Source: Aurantiacibacter sediminis (GTDB lineage Bacteria > Pseudomonadota > Alphaproteobacteria > Sphingomonadales > Sphingomonadaceae). Taken from it: a stretch of 64,000 nt of DNA. The notes under the pieces were generated by a model. That model searched no databases, was not told the origin of the DNA, and saw only the letters and a list, made by a program, of their open reading frames with translations. Every line of letters begins with the position of its first letter. Within the stretch, counting starts at the first letter, position 1. The position numbers and the translations under genes are program-made. Of this stretch, positions 54,535 to 62,751 are shown in pieces. The DNA lies in assembly GCF_016019885.1 (NCBI RefSeq), contig NZ_JAEANY010000001.1:186001-250000 (forward strand). Reading direction: 5' to 3'.

Positions 54535-56319
54535 TCACTTCGCCGCAGGCTCGTCAAACTGCAGCGAGGCGAGACGCGCGTAAAGCCCGCCTGTATCGCT
54601 AAGGCTGGCGTGATCGCCCTGTTCCACCATACGCCCGTCTTCCATCACCACGATGCGATCTGCCGCGCGCACGGTGGCGAGGCGGTGCGCGATAACAAGC
54701 GTGGTGCGGTTTTCCATCAGGTGGTCGAGCGCATCCTGCACCAGGCGCTCGCTTTCCGCATCGAGCGCGCTGGTCGCTTCATCGAGCAGCAGGATCGGCG
54801 CATCGCGCAGCAGCGCACGGGCAATGGCAACGCGCTGGCGCTGCCCGCCGGAAAGCCGCGCGCCGCCCTCGCCAAGGAATGTATCGAGCCCATCGGGAAG
54901 CGCACGCAGGAATTCCTCGGCATTTGCCGCGCGCGCCGCATCCCAGATCGCCTCCTCATCGGCATCCCATGCGCCGTAGCGCAAATTGTCGCGAGCGCTC
55001 GCAGCGAAGAGGATGCCTTCCTGCGGGACGAGGGCGATGCGGCGGCGAATGTCAGCCGGATCGGCCTGCGTCAGCGGCACGCCATCCAGTTTGATCGTGC
55101 CCGCCTTGGGATCGTAGAACCGCTCGACGAGCTGGAAGATTGTCGATTTGCCTGCACCTGACGGTCCGACAATTGCCACGGTTTCACCGGGCTCGACCCT
55201 TAGGCTGAAATCGGCGAGCGCCTCTTCATCAGGGCGGGTCGGATAGCTGAATGTGACATTCTGGAAGGCGAGGCCACCGCGCGGCGGTGTGGGCAAAGAC
55301 TGCGGACGGGCGGGAGCGGTGATCTCCGGCTCCTCCTCCAGCAATTCGGCCAAACGGCTCGCGGCCCCTGCTCCGCGCAGCAGATCGCCATAGACTTCGG
55401 TCAGCGCGCCGAACGATCCGGCCGCGATAATTCCGCCGACCACAAAGGATGTGATCGTGCCGCCGGTAATTTCACCCTGGCTCACCAGTTCTGCCCCACG
55501 CCACAGCAGCAGCACGATAGCGCCAAAAATCAGCGTCATGATCGTGGCGGTCATGATGGAACGGATCAGGATGCGTTTTTTCGCAATGGCGAATGTCTCA
55601 TCCACCGCGCCGCGGAACCGGCCGGCTTCGCGCTCTTCCTGGTTGAAGCCCTGCACGATCTTCATGGCGGACAGCACTTCCGTGGTGATCCCGCCCACAT
55701 CTGCCACCCTGTCCTGGCTGGTGCGGCTCACGGTACGCAGCCGCCGCCCGAACACTGCGATGGGGATGATAATGATGGGGATGCCCGCCAGCAGCCAGAC
55801 AGTCAGCTGCGGGGCGAGCCAGAAGAGATAGCCAACGCTCAGCACCGCCATGATCGAATTGCGCAGCGCGACCGAAACCGTGGTCCCGACGATCGTTTCG
55901 ATGATCGCGGTATCCGATGTCATCCGGCTGCTGATTTCCTTGGGGCTGTTTTCCTCAAAGAAGCTTGGCGAAAGGCGCAGCAAGTTGGTGTACACCCGGT
56001 CCCTGATATCGGCGACGACCCGCTCCCCTATCCAGCTGACGAAATAGAAACGCAGCGCCGTGCCGATGCCGAGTACGCAGACGAGCAGCAGCAGATAGCG
56101 GAACCACCGATCGATATCGCCATCGCCGCCGAACCCGCGATCGACCACCAGCTTCATACCGTAAGGGATTGCCAGCGACATCACCGCCGCTGTCACAAGC
56201 AGCGCGATGGATGCGAGGATAATTTGCAGCGGATACTTCTTCGCTTCCCGCACAATCATGCGCAGGGGCTTCAGGCTCTTGGCCGGTTTGGGATCGTCTG
56301 CCGTTTGGGGAAGCGCCAT
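54535..56319 (-). CDS. ABC transporter, fused permease-ATPase (MsbA/exporter type)
   Basis: A 594-residue half-transporter. Six membrane helices in residues about 40-320, then the nucleotide-binding domain with GPSGAGKST (Walker A), LSGGQRQRVAIARAL (signature), LLLDEATSALDAE (Walker B) and the AHRLATV H-loop. Length and order fit a homodimeric exporter, perhaps lipid A flippase-like or multidrug; substrate unknown. Upstream of the M13 peptidase gene. Confidence 0.92.
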   Translation of the reverse strand: MALPQTADDPKPAKSLKPLRMIVREAKKYPLQIILASIALLVTAAVMSLAIPYGMKLVVDRGFGGDGDIDRWFRYLLLLVCVLGIGTALRFYFVSWIGERVVADIRDRVYTNLLRLSPSFFEENSPKEISSRMTSDTAIIETIVGTTVSVALRNSIMAVLSVGYLFWLAPQLTVWLLAGIPIIIIPIAVFGRRLRTVSRTSQDRVADVGGITTEVLSAMKIVQGFNQEEREAGRFRGAVDETFAIAKKRILIRSIMTATIMTLIFGAIVLLLWRGAELVSQGEITGGTITSFVVGGIIAAGSFGALTEVYGDLLRGAGAASRLAELLEEEPEITAPARPQSLPTPPRGGLAFQNVTFSYPTRPDEEALADFSLRVEPGETVAIVGPSGAGKSTIFQLVERFYDPKAGTIKLDGVPLTQADPADIRRRIALVPQEGILFAASARDNLRYGAWDADEEAIWDAARAANAEEFLRALPDGLDTFLGEGGARLSGGQRQRVAIARALLRDAPILLLDEATSALDAESERLVQDALDHLMENRTTLVIAHRLATVRAADRIVVMEDGRMVEQGDHASLSDTGGLYARLASLQFDEPAAK

Positions 56320-56576
56320 AAGTACCTAGCGACCTAGCCCAATGCGTGGCCCCGTCAACCCGGCCTACAGTCTGGATTGGTTACGAGACATGGCAATTTT
56401 CCACTGCCGCAGTGCGGAATCTTTATGCCGCGTTGCAACATCCGGCAAAAAAGGGCATGTCACGGCATCTCGCGCACTAGCCCATAATGGCAGGCGCTCG
56501 AATTCCCGGTCGGCGGGAGAGGACGAAACCGTCCAGCCTGAAACGCCGCCGCCAATTACGCAGGGGACGCAACAGC

Positions 56577-57797
56577 TTGCTTTATTCCGCATATGAAATG
56601 CAAAAGGCGTGGTTCAGCTCGGCCAGCAATTGGGCGACGGTGGGCGCGCGGCTTTTGGACAATCCGTCACTCCCGATGGGCTATTTCGGCATGGGTCCTG
56701 CCGCCGCCAGCGCGCTGAAACTCTTCGCGCATCTTTATGAAGAGCGCGGCAAGCCCGATTTCGATATCCAGCCGGTGGATGTGGACGGCGTTCTCAAGCC
56801 CGTTTCCGAAACCGTGGTATTGGAAAAAGCCTTCGGTTCGCTGAGGCGGTTCAAGCGTGACGGTCTTCCCAAGGATGCGCCCAAGCTGCTGATCGTTGCG
56901 CCGATGAGCGGCCACTATGCGACTCTGCTGCGCGGAACGGTGCAGCGCATGGTGCAAAATCAGGAAGTCTGGATCACCGATTGGGCCGATGCGCGGCTGG
57001 TTCCACTGTCCGAAGGTCAGTTCGACCTCGACGATTACATCGACTATTTGATCGAATTTCTGCAATTCATCGGAAAAGGTGCGCATGTGCTCGCCGTGTG
57101 CCAGCCTTCGGTCCCAGCCTTTGCCGCCGCCGCAGTCATGGGCGCGTCGAAGGATCCGTGCCGACCCAAGACGCTCACCATGATGGGCGGCCCGATCGAT
57201 ACGCGTGCGAGCCCGACGAGCGTGAACGACCTCGCGATGGAAAAGCCGCTGAGCTGGTTCGAGAACAATGTGATTGCGACCGTGCCGTTCAACTATCCGG
57301 GCGCCGGCCGCAAGGTCTATCCCGGTTTCCTGCAGCTGGCAGGCTTCATCAGCATGAACCTGGTCGATCACATGATGAGCCATTACGAGATGTTCAAGCA
57401 CATGACGATTGGCGATCATGACAGCGCCGACCGGACCAAGCAGTTCTACGACGAATACCTTTCGGTCTGCGACATGACCGAGGAATTCTACCTGCAGACG
57501 ATCGTGCATGTGTTCCAGGAGCATTCGCTGCCTAAGGGCGAATTCGTCCATCGCGGCAAAGCGGTCGATCCCGGTGCCATCCGCGATACCGCGCTCCTAT
57601 GCATCGAAGGCGAGCTGGATGACATTTCCGGCATCGGCCAGACGCGCGCCGCACTCGACCTCGCCGAACATTTGCCGATGGCGAAGAAGAAATACCACCT
57701 CGCACGCGATTGCGGGCATTACGGTATTTTCAATGGCAGCAAATGGCGCGACCGGATTGCCCCGGTGGTCGAAGAGTGGATGAGAGCCAATTCTTGA
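56577..57797 (+). CDS. phaZ: Intracellular polyhydroxyalkanoate depolymerase
   Basis: A 406-residue PHB depolymerase that mobilises carbon storage granules. The catalytic nucleophile lies in the VCQPSVP box (C175, cysteine instead of serine as in PhaZ1), with AMEKPLSWFENNVI and HYGIFNGSKWRD typical of the family. The start is TTG at 56577 with AGGGG nine bases upstream, giving the family N-terminus MLYSAYEMQKAWFSSA; the first ATG in frame (56598) would cut it. No other PHA gene is close. Confidence 0.88.
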   Translation: MLYSAYEMQKAWFSSASNWATVGARLLDNPSLPMGYFGMGPAAASALKLFAHLYEERGKPDFDIQPVDVDGVLKPVSETVVLEKAFGSLRRFKRDGLPKDAPKLLIVAPMSGHYATLLRGTVQRMVQNQEVWITDWADARLVPLSEGQFDLDDYIDYLIEFLQFIGKGAHVLAVCQPSVPAFAAAAVMGASKDPCRPKTLTMMGGPIDTRASPTSVNDLAMEKPLSWFENNVIATVPFNYPGAGRKVYPGFLQLAGFISMNLVDHMMSHYEMFKHMTIGDHDSADRTKQFYDEYLSVCDMTEEFYLQTIVHVFQEHSLPKGEFVHRGKAVDPGAIRDTALLCIEGELDDISGIGQTRAALDLAEHLPMAKKKYHLARDCGHYGIFNGSKWRDRIAPVVEEWMRANS

Positions 57798-57802
57798 GTT
57801 GC

Positions 57803-58049
57803 GAAGCCGCATCCGCGGCTTCGTCCTCGGTGCTATTCACTACGGCGGGACTACGTTCCGCCTGCGCGGCACCTGCGGGCTTCGCGGTTGCTCGCTGTCG
57901 CTGACCTGCGGCCAGCGAGACTAGCGCTACCTACATTCGGTGTCGCGGAGCACGCTCGGCGACCTGCCGAGGGCAAGGCCTAATGGCCGCCCGCAGCGGG
58001 CGCAGCTTGCCTGCGCGTATAGCGAGGACGAAAGCGCGGATGCGCTTTC
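57803..58049. repeat. MITE-like repeat with inverted hairpin ends
   Basis: Left end 57803-57829 starts with hairpin GAAGCCGC-ATCC-GCGGCTTC then GTCCTCG; right end 58023-58049 reads, on the opposite strand, GAAAGCGC-ATCC-GCGCTTTC then GTCCTCG. The two ends match in 23 of 27 positions, and all four differences are compensatory pairs within the stem. This implies selection on the RNA or DNA structure. The 193 bp between are GC-rich with further short palindromes and no gene. Repetitive, non-autonomous element. Confidence 0.7.
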
Positions 58050-58070
58050 TAAAAACAAACTCACTCAAAC

Positions 58071-58694
58071 TCAAACCGATGCCTCGCCACCTTCCCGCTT
58101 CCCGAACACCCGCTTCAGTAGGCGGCGGAGCATAATCACCGTCCCGATGGCCAGCGCGAGCAGGACCAGCGCCACGCCTGCGGCAGCCCAGGGGTATTCG
58201 TAGACGAACCACAACAGGCCGATCGTCGCGACATCCTCTGCTGTGGACATGGCGATATTGCTGACGGGTTCAGGGCTTGTGTTGATCGCCGCGCGGGCGC
58301 CTGCCTTGCCGCCATGTGAAAGCAGTGCGCCGCCGCCGCCGAGCAGAAAGGCGAGTACTTGCAGGGCAGGATCGCCCGGATCGACGATGGCGAGCGACAG
58401 CAGCGCGCCGCCAATCGGGCGCACCAGCGTGTGAACCGTGTCCCACGCGCTGTCGAGCCACGGGATCTTGTCGGCGAAAAACTCCGCCAGCGCGCCAAAA
58501 GCGGCCACGCCCATCACCCATGGGTTGGCGAGTATTTGCAGCGATTCGAGATGCTCGGGCAGCGGCACATGGCCGGTACTCATCGCCAGTCCAGTCGCGA
58601 AGATCACGAGATACAGCCGCCAGCCCGCCAGCAGGCTCATGCTGCCCGCTATGCCGATGATTTCCATGATGCCGAGTGAGCTCGTCCCATCCAT
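58071..58694 (-). CDS. DUF4126 family membrane protein
   Basis: A 207-residue protein with about five membrane helices (ALIMxx-type GIAGSMSLLAGWRLYLVIFATGL to LVLLALAIGTVIMLRRLL), matching DUF4126 length and layout (the DKIPWLDSAWDTVHT segment is typical). Function unknown. Confidence 0.88.
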   Translation of the reverse strand: MDGTSSLGIMEIIGIAGSMSLLAGWRLYLVIFATGLAMSTGHVPLPEHLESLQILANPWVMGVAAFGALAEFFADKIPWLDSAWDTVHTLVRPIGGALLSLAIVDPGDPALQVLAFLLGGGGALLSHGGKAGARAAINTSPEPVSNIAMSTAEDVATIGLLWFVYEYPWAAAGVALVLLALAIGTVIMLRRLLKRVFGKREGGEASV

Positions 58695-58740
58695 GCGCGC
58701 GAGTATTCCCGCAGGCGGCGCAAATGTCGAGCTTGCGCGC

Positions 58741-59847
58741 CTATTCAGCCGGGACGGCCCTGCGGCGCTTGGACGGCGCGAAGCGATTGAGTGCGCGCTG
58801 GGCTGGCTTCTCCAGCAGGCGATAGGCGCAGTGGCTCAGGATCAGGAGGGCCACGCAATAGAGCGCAAATCCGCCGGGCCCGATCTGCACCCGATCATCC
58901 GCAAGGAAGATCTTGGCGAGGATGAATAGCGGGAAGTGAATGAGGTAGGTCGAGTAGCTGATATCGCCGAGCCATTCGAACACCCTCCCGCCGAGCATCC
59001 ACGCGACAGGGCCCGTGGACAGCGCCAGCGCAAGCAAACAGGCCGCAAAGCCGAGCGGGAGAAGAAAAACTTGCGCGCGTTGGGTCACTATCCAAGCCGC
59101 AACCAGCATACAGCCGAGAATGGCAGGCCAAAGCGCAATCACTTCGCCATCGCGCCAGCGCAGCCACAGCAGCGCCAGCATCATGCCGATTATAAATTGC
59201 AGCACGCAGCGGATAAGGCCGAGCCGCGTAATATCGCCGCCCAGCGTAGTCGCTCCGAATGCGGTGAAAATCCCCGCCAGCAGCAATGCGCATCCGATAA
59301 TGACCGCAATAAAAGCGGGCGCGCGCAAAATCTCCCATCGGGCGGCCAGTACGATGAAGGGAAACAGGACATAAGCGCCCAATTCGGCGCTGATCGACCA
59401 CGCGGGGTGGTTCCAGCTGAGCGCATCGGTGAAGCCCCAATTCTGCAACAGCAGCACATGCAGTGGCAGTTCGACGAAGGGATAGCCTTCTGTCGAGCGC
59501 CCGGTCGCGAGCAGCAATAGCGCAAAGCCTACCATCGCCAGCAAAACGGCAATGTGCAGCGGCCAGATCCGCGCAACCCGCCGCCACCAGAAATCGGGCG
59601 CCCCCGCCAATCCGCTTTCCCGCAAGCGCGGCCCATAATTGAGCCACATGACGAAGCCTGAGAGCATGAAGAACAGGTCCACCGCCAGATAGCCTTGCGC
59701 AAACACGTCAATCAGCGCGTCCGGCACCCAGTCGGTCAGCGAAAGCCGTGCGTGGTAAAGCACCACAAACCACGCCGCGATCCCGCGAATGCCGGTGAGC
59801 GCGGGGAGATGCGGCGGCCGCTCAGGCGGAGCGATGACGGTTGTCAC
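58741..59847 (-). CDS. OafA/YrhL-type membrane acyltransferase
   Basis: A 368-residue acyltransferase-3 protein with about ten helices. Conserved N-terminal RGIAAWFVVLYHARL and FFMLSGFVMWLNYG carry the H and the GF-motifs of this family; C-terminal SYSTYLIHFPLF is typical. Probably O-acylates a polysaccharide. The GTG at 59847 overlaps the stop of the O-ligase gene (GTGA), so the upstream frame to 60054 is not used. Part of the exosortase-associated polysaccharide cluster. Confidence 0.85.
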   Translation of the reverse strand: MTTVIAPPERPPHLPALTGIRGIAAWFVVLYHARLSLTDWVPDALIDVFAQGYLAVDLFFMLSGFVMWLNYGPRLRESGLAGAPDFWWRRVARIWPLHIAVLLAMVGFALLLLATGRSTEGYPFVELPLHVLLLQNWGFTDALSWNHPAWSISAELGAYVLFPFIVLAARWEILRAPAFIAVIIGCALLLAGIFTAFGATTLGGDITRLGLIRCVLQFIIGMMLALLWLRWRDGEVIALWPAILGCMLVAAWIVTQRAQVFLLPLGFAACLLALALSTGPVAWMLGGRVFEWLGDISYSTYLIHFPLFILAKIFLADDRVQIGPGGFALYCVALLILSHCAYRLLEKPAQRALNRFAPSKRRRAVPAE

Positions 59848-61214
59848 GCAGATGCCTCTGCAGGCTGGCGATCCTTCAGCCACGGGCGGGTTTCTGCCGT
59901 CTCGAACCGTTTGTCGCGCCGCAGGATCGTGGCGAGCGCAATCTCCAGCCCCACCATCATGAAGATGAAAGGCTGATAACCCACACCGATAAACAGCGCG
60001 CCGACCAGGTAGATAACATGGCCATGCTGCAGGGCGGTCGCGAAGCCGCGCCATTTCACCGCCTCTTCATCCGTGAAGCGGGCATAGCGACGGCGAATGC
60101 GCTCCATGCTGATCAGACCCGTCAAGTGAATCGCCAGCCAGATCGCAAAACCGAAATAGCCCTGCTCACCCAACACTTCGAAATAGGCCGAATGGTAGGC
60201 GCGGCTTTCCTCTGTAATCTCGATATATTCGACCTGCTGCGTCTCGCCCAGCTCGGTCACATTGCGGGTGTTGTAGGTAAAACTGTTGCCGCGATAGGCA
60301 TCGAAGCCGCCGCCCGTGGGATTGGCTGCCACATAGTCGAGGGTCCACTGCCACACCGCCACGCGGGTGGAGGCGGATTGGTCCGACTGGTGATCGGTGA
60401 TGGTCGACATCCGCTCTGTATAGGCGGCGGGCAGAAAGGGGATTGCCACCAGCACCGCAGCAGCGGCCATGCCGGCGAAAAGGAATTTGTGCTTCACGCT
60501 GCGCATCATCAGCACAGCCAAAGCGGCGATGCAGACAAGGCCCGTCCGCGTTTGCGTCCCGATAGGTGTAAGCAAGGCGGCAAAAGTCAGCGCTAGCGCA
60601 AACGCCCAAGCGATCCGTCTCTCGGTAATGATCGAAGAATAGCGCCCGACCCACAGGATGAGCGGGATCATGGTGATCGCGACGGTGGAGAGCGTGCTTC
60701 CTTCGTAAAGGCCGCTATTTTCCTGCACCAGCGATACAAGCACGCCGTAACCGCCACCGCCGGAAAACACCGTCTTGATGCCTGCGGGAATGATGATCGT
60801 CGCAGCGCTCAGCACCATGATCAGTGCAGCGGATTCCAGCCGCAGTTTCGTTCGCAAGGTCAGCGGCAGGAAAGCGGCAAAGACCAAGGCTTTCCAGACC
60901 CAGTCCCATTTCTCCCATGCCGAGTCCTGAAATTCCGCCCCCAGCGTCGTGTAGCCGCACCACAGCAACAGCATGATGATGAGCCCCTGCCGAACAGAGG
61001 GCCTGCTGCCCTGCTTGTTGTCGAGCAATATATAGCCGCCGAAAGCTGCAAGGAAGACGATCAGCGAGACCTGCAGGCTGGTGAGGAAGCCCCACGCTAC
61101 TTTCTGCGGCGCGACGATATCGACATAGATATAGAGCAGCACCCAGAGGAACGGGCGCTTGAAGCCCATTGTCAGCATGGCGGCGATGAAGGCGAATAGC
61201 AGGATATCACGCAT
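59844..61214 (-). CDS. Putative O-glycosylation ligase, exosortase A-associated (Wzy_C type)
   Basis: A 456-residue membrane protein with about ten helices and a large periplasmic loop, matching the exosortase A-associated O-ligase family (N-terminal ILLFAFIAAMLTMGFKRPFLWVLLYIYVDIVAPQKV is characteristic). Such ligases are suggested to polymerise or transfer polysaccharide to exported material; this is inference for the family. The ATG at 61214 is preferred; the frame upstream is Arg-rich and belongs to the overlapping small gene. Confidence 0.85.
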   Translation of the reverse strand: MRDILLFAFIAAMLTMGFKRPFLWVLLYIYVDIVAPQKVAWGFLTSLQVSLIVFLAAFGGYILLDNKQGSRPSVRQGLIIMLLLWCGYTTLGAEFQDSAWEKWDWVWKALVFAAFLPLTLRTKLRLESAALIMVLSAATIIIPAGIKTVFSGGGGYGVLVSLVQENSGLYEGSTLSTVAITMIPLILWVGRYSSIITERRIAWAFALALTFAALLTPIGTQTRTGLVCIAALAVLMMRSVKHKFLFAGMAAAAVLVAIPFLPAAYTERMSTITDHQSDQSASTRVAVWQWTLDYVAANPTGGGFDAYRGNSFTYNTRNVTELGETQQVEYIEITEESRAYHSAYFEVLGEQGYFGFAIWLAIHLTGLISMERIRRRYARFTDEEAVKWRGFATALQHGHVIYLVGALFIGVGYQPFIFMMVGLEIALATILRRDKRFETAETRPWLKDRQPAEASA

Positions 61215-61392
61215 CGCCTGCGCCCTCCGCCTTTTCACCCATCGGTGCGCCATCGCGAGGCTGGCGTTCCCAGCCGCGCGGCGACTTTCCATCCTCCGGA
61301 TCGTCATAATCAAGATCATCCCGGAACAGCATGCGCCAGCCGACCAGAAGGATCAGGCCGTGCGTCAGCAGGATGGAGAAAATATCGATCAC
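61207..61392 (-). CDS. Small single-helix protein of the polysaccharide cluster
   Basis: A 61-residue protein with one N-terminal membrane helix (IFSILLTHGLILLVGWRMLF) and a hydrophilic acidic tail. GTG start at 61392 with GGAAA upstream; it overlaps the O-ligase start by eight bases. It is too small for recognition but its position in the operon supports it as real. Confidence 0.6.
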   Translation of the reverse strand: MIDIFSILLTHGLILLVGWRMLFRDDLDYDDPEDGKSPRGWERQPRDGAPMGEKAEGAGDA

Positions 61393-61479
61393 AAAGCGGT
61401 TTCCGAATGCGGTTCAGCCTCGCCCATACGCGCAAGCTCTTGACGCTGCGTTAAGCAAGATGTGTCAGATGCGAGCGCG

Positions 61480-62709
61480 ATGACCCGGATTTTGCACGTT
61501 CTCGATCATTCGCTGCCGCTGCACAGCGGCTACACCTTCCGCACGCGCGCGATTCTGACCGCGCAGAAAGCGATGGGGCTGGACGTTCGCGGGATCACCG
61601 GTCTGCGCCACAGTGCGGATGGCCCGCGCGTCGAAGAGGTGGACGGCCTCACTTTCCACCGTACACCGGGCAATGCGGAAGGGCCCGCTGGTCTCAAGGA
61701 ATGGCGGGAGATCGGCGCGCTTGCCGATGCGATCGTGGCGCTGGCCGAGGAGTGGCGGCCCGACATCCTCCATGCCCATTCGCCCGCGCTTGATGGCCTC
61801 GCCGCGGTGCGCGCGGGCAAAAAGCTGGGCATTCCGGTGGTCTACGAAATTCGCGCCTTCTGGGAGGATGCCGCTGTCGGCAATCTCACCTCCACCGAAG
61901 GCTCATTAAAGTATCGCCTCACACGCCAGCTAGAGAACATGGCGGTGAGCGGCGCAGACCATGTGATGACGATTTGCGAGGGCTTGAAAAGCGATCTCGT
62001 GTCACGCGGTGTCTTGCCCGACAAGATCGGCATCATGCCCAATGGCGTGGACCTGACGATGTTCGGTGAACCCGCCCCGCGCGATGATGCCTTGGCGGAT
62101 GCACTCGGCCTAGGTAGCGGCCCGGTGATCGGCTTCATCGGCAGTTTCTACGATTATGAAGGGCTGGACGATCTGATCGCTGCCATGCCCATGCTGATAG
62201 AGCGCCATCCCGATGCGCGGCTGCTGATGGTCGGCGGTGGCCCCATGGCAGATGAGCTGAAAGCGCAGGCTGAAGCCTCTCCGGTCGCCGATGCGATATG
62301 TTTCACTGGGCGCGTGCCGCATTCCGAAGTCGAACGCTATTACGCGCTCACCGACATCATGACCTATCCGCGCAAGAAAAGCCGCCTCACCGATCTGGTC
62401 ACGCCCCTCAAACCGCTCGAAGCCATGGCGCAGATGAAACTCGTCGCCGCAAGCGATGTCGGCGGTCACCGTGAGCTGATCACCCATGGTGAAACCGGCG
62501 TGCTGTTCGCGCCGGATGATCCCGCGAACTGCGCAAATGCGCTCGCCGACCTGCTCGATGCGCGCGGAGAATGGGATGGCTATCGCGAGCGCGGCCGTGC
62601 GCATGTTCGCGATAATCATGACTGGCACCGCAATGCACAGCGTTATCAGGTCGTTTACCAAAGCTTGCTAGGTGACCCCGGGAATAGCCAGAGGTCGAAT
62701 GCCGCCTGA
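61480..62709 (+). CDS. Glycosyltransferase, exosortase A-associated (GT4)
   Basis: A 409-residue GT-B glycosyltransferase. The start MTRILHVLDHSLPLHSGYTFRTRAI is diagnostic for the exosortase A system-associated family; later IMPNGVDLTMF and LKPLEAMAQMKLVAASDVGGHRELI are the donor-binding E-x7-E region. GTG at 61462 is a possible earlier start giving six more residues. Divergent from the small membrane gene. Likely builds the polysaccharide handled by the O-ligase and acyltransferase. Confidence 0.88.
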   Translation: MTRILHVLDHSLPLHSGYTFRTRAILTAQKAMGLDVRGITGLRHSADGPRVEEVDGLTFHRTPGNAEGPAGLKEWREIGALADAIVALAEEWRPDILHAHSPALDGLAAVRAGKKLGIPVVYEIRAFWEDAAVGNLTSTEGSLKYRLTRQLENMAVSGADHVMTICEGLKSDLVSRGVLPDKIGIMPNGVDLTMFGEPAPRDDALADALGLGSGPVIGFIGSFYDYEGLDDLIAAMPMLIERHPDARLLMVGGGPMADELKAQAEASPVADAICFTGRVPHSEVERYYALTDIMTYPRKKSRLTDLVTPLKPLEAMAQMKLVAASDVGGHRELITHGETGVLFAPDDPANCANALADLLDARGEWDGYRERGRAHVRDNHDWHRNAQRYQVVYQSLLGDPGNSQRSNAA

Positions 62710-62751
62710 TCATTCAGGATGCTGCGGCCGGGCGCGACGATAGGATTTCTC

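Noticed and set aside
56342-56596. 84-codon frame between the ABC exporter and phaZ
   Set aside because: No Shine-Dalgarno, no family resemblance, and it overlaps the supported TTG start of phaZ.
57931-58212. Open frames inside and beside the repeat element
   Set aside because: Arg-rich shadow frames on both strands; the region is explained by the inverted-repeat element and by the DUF4126 gene.
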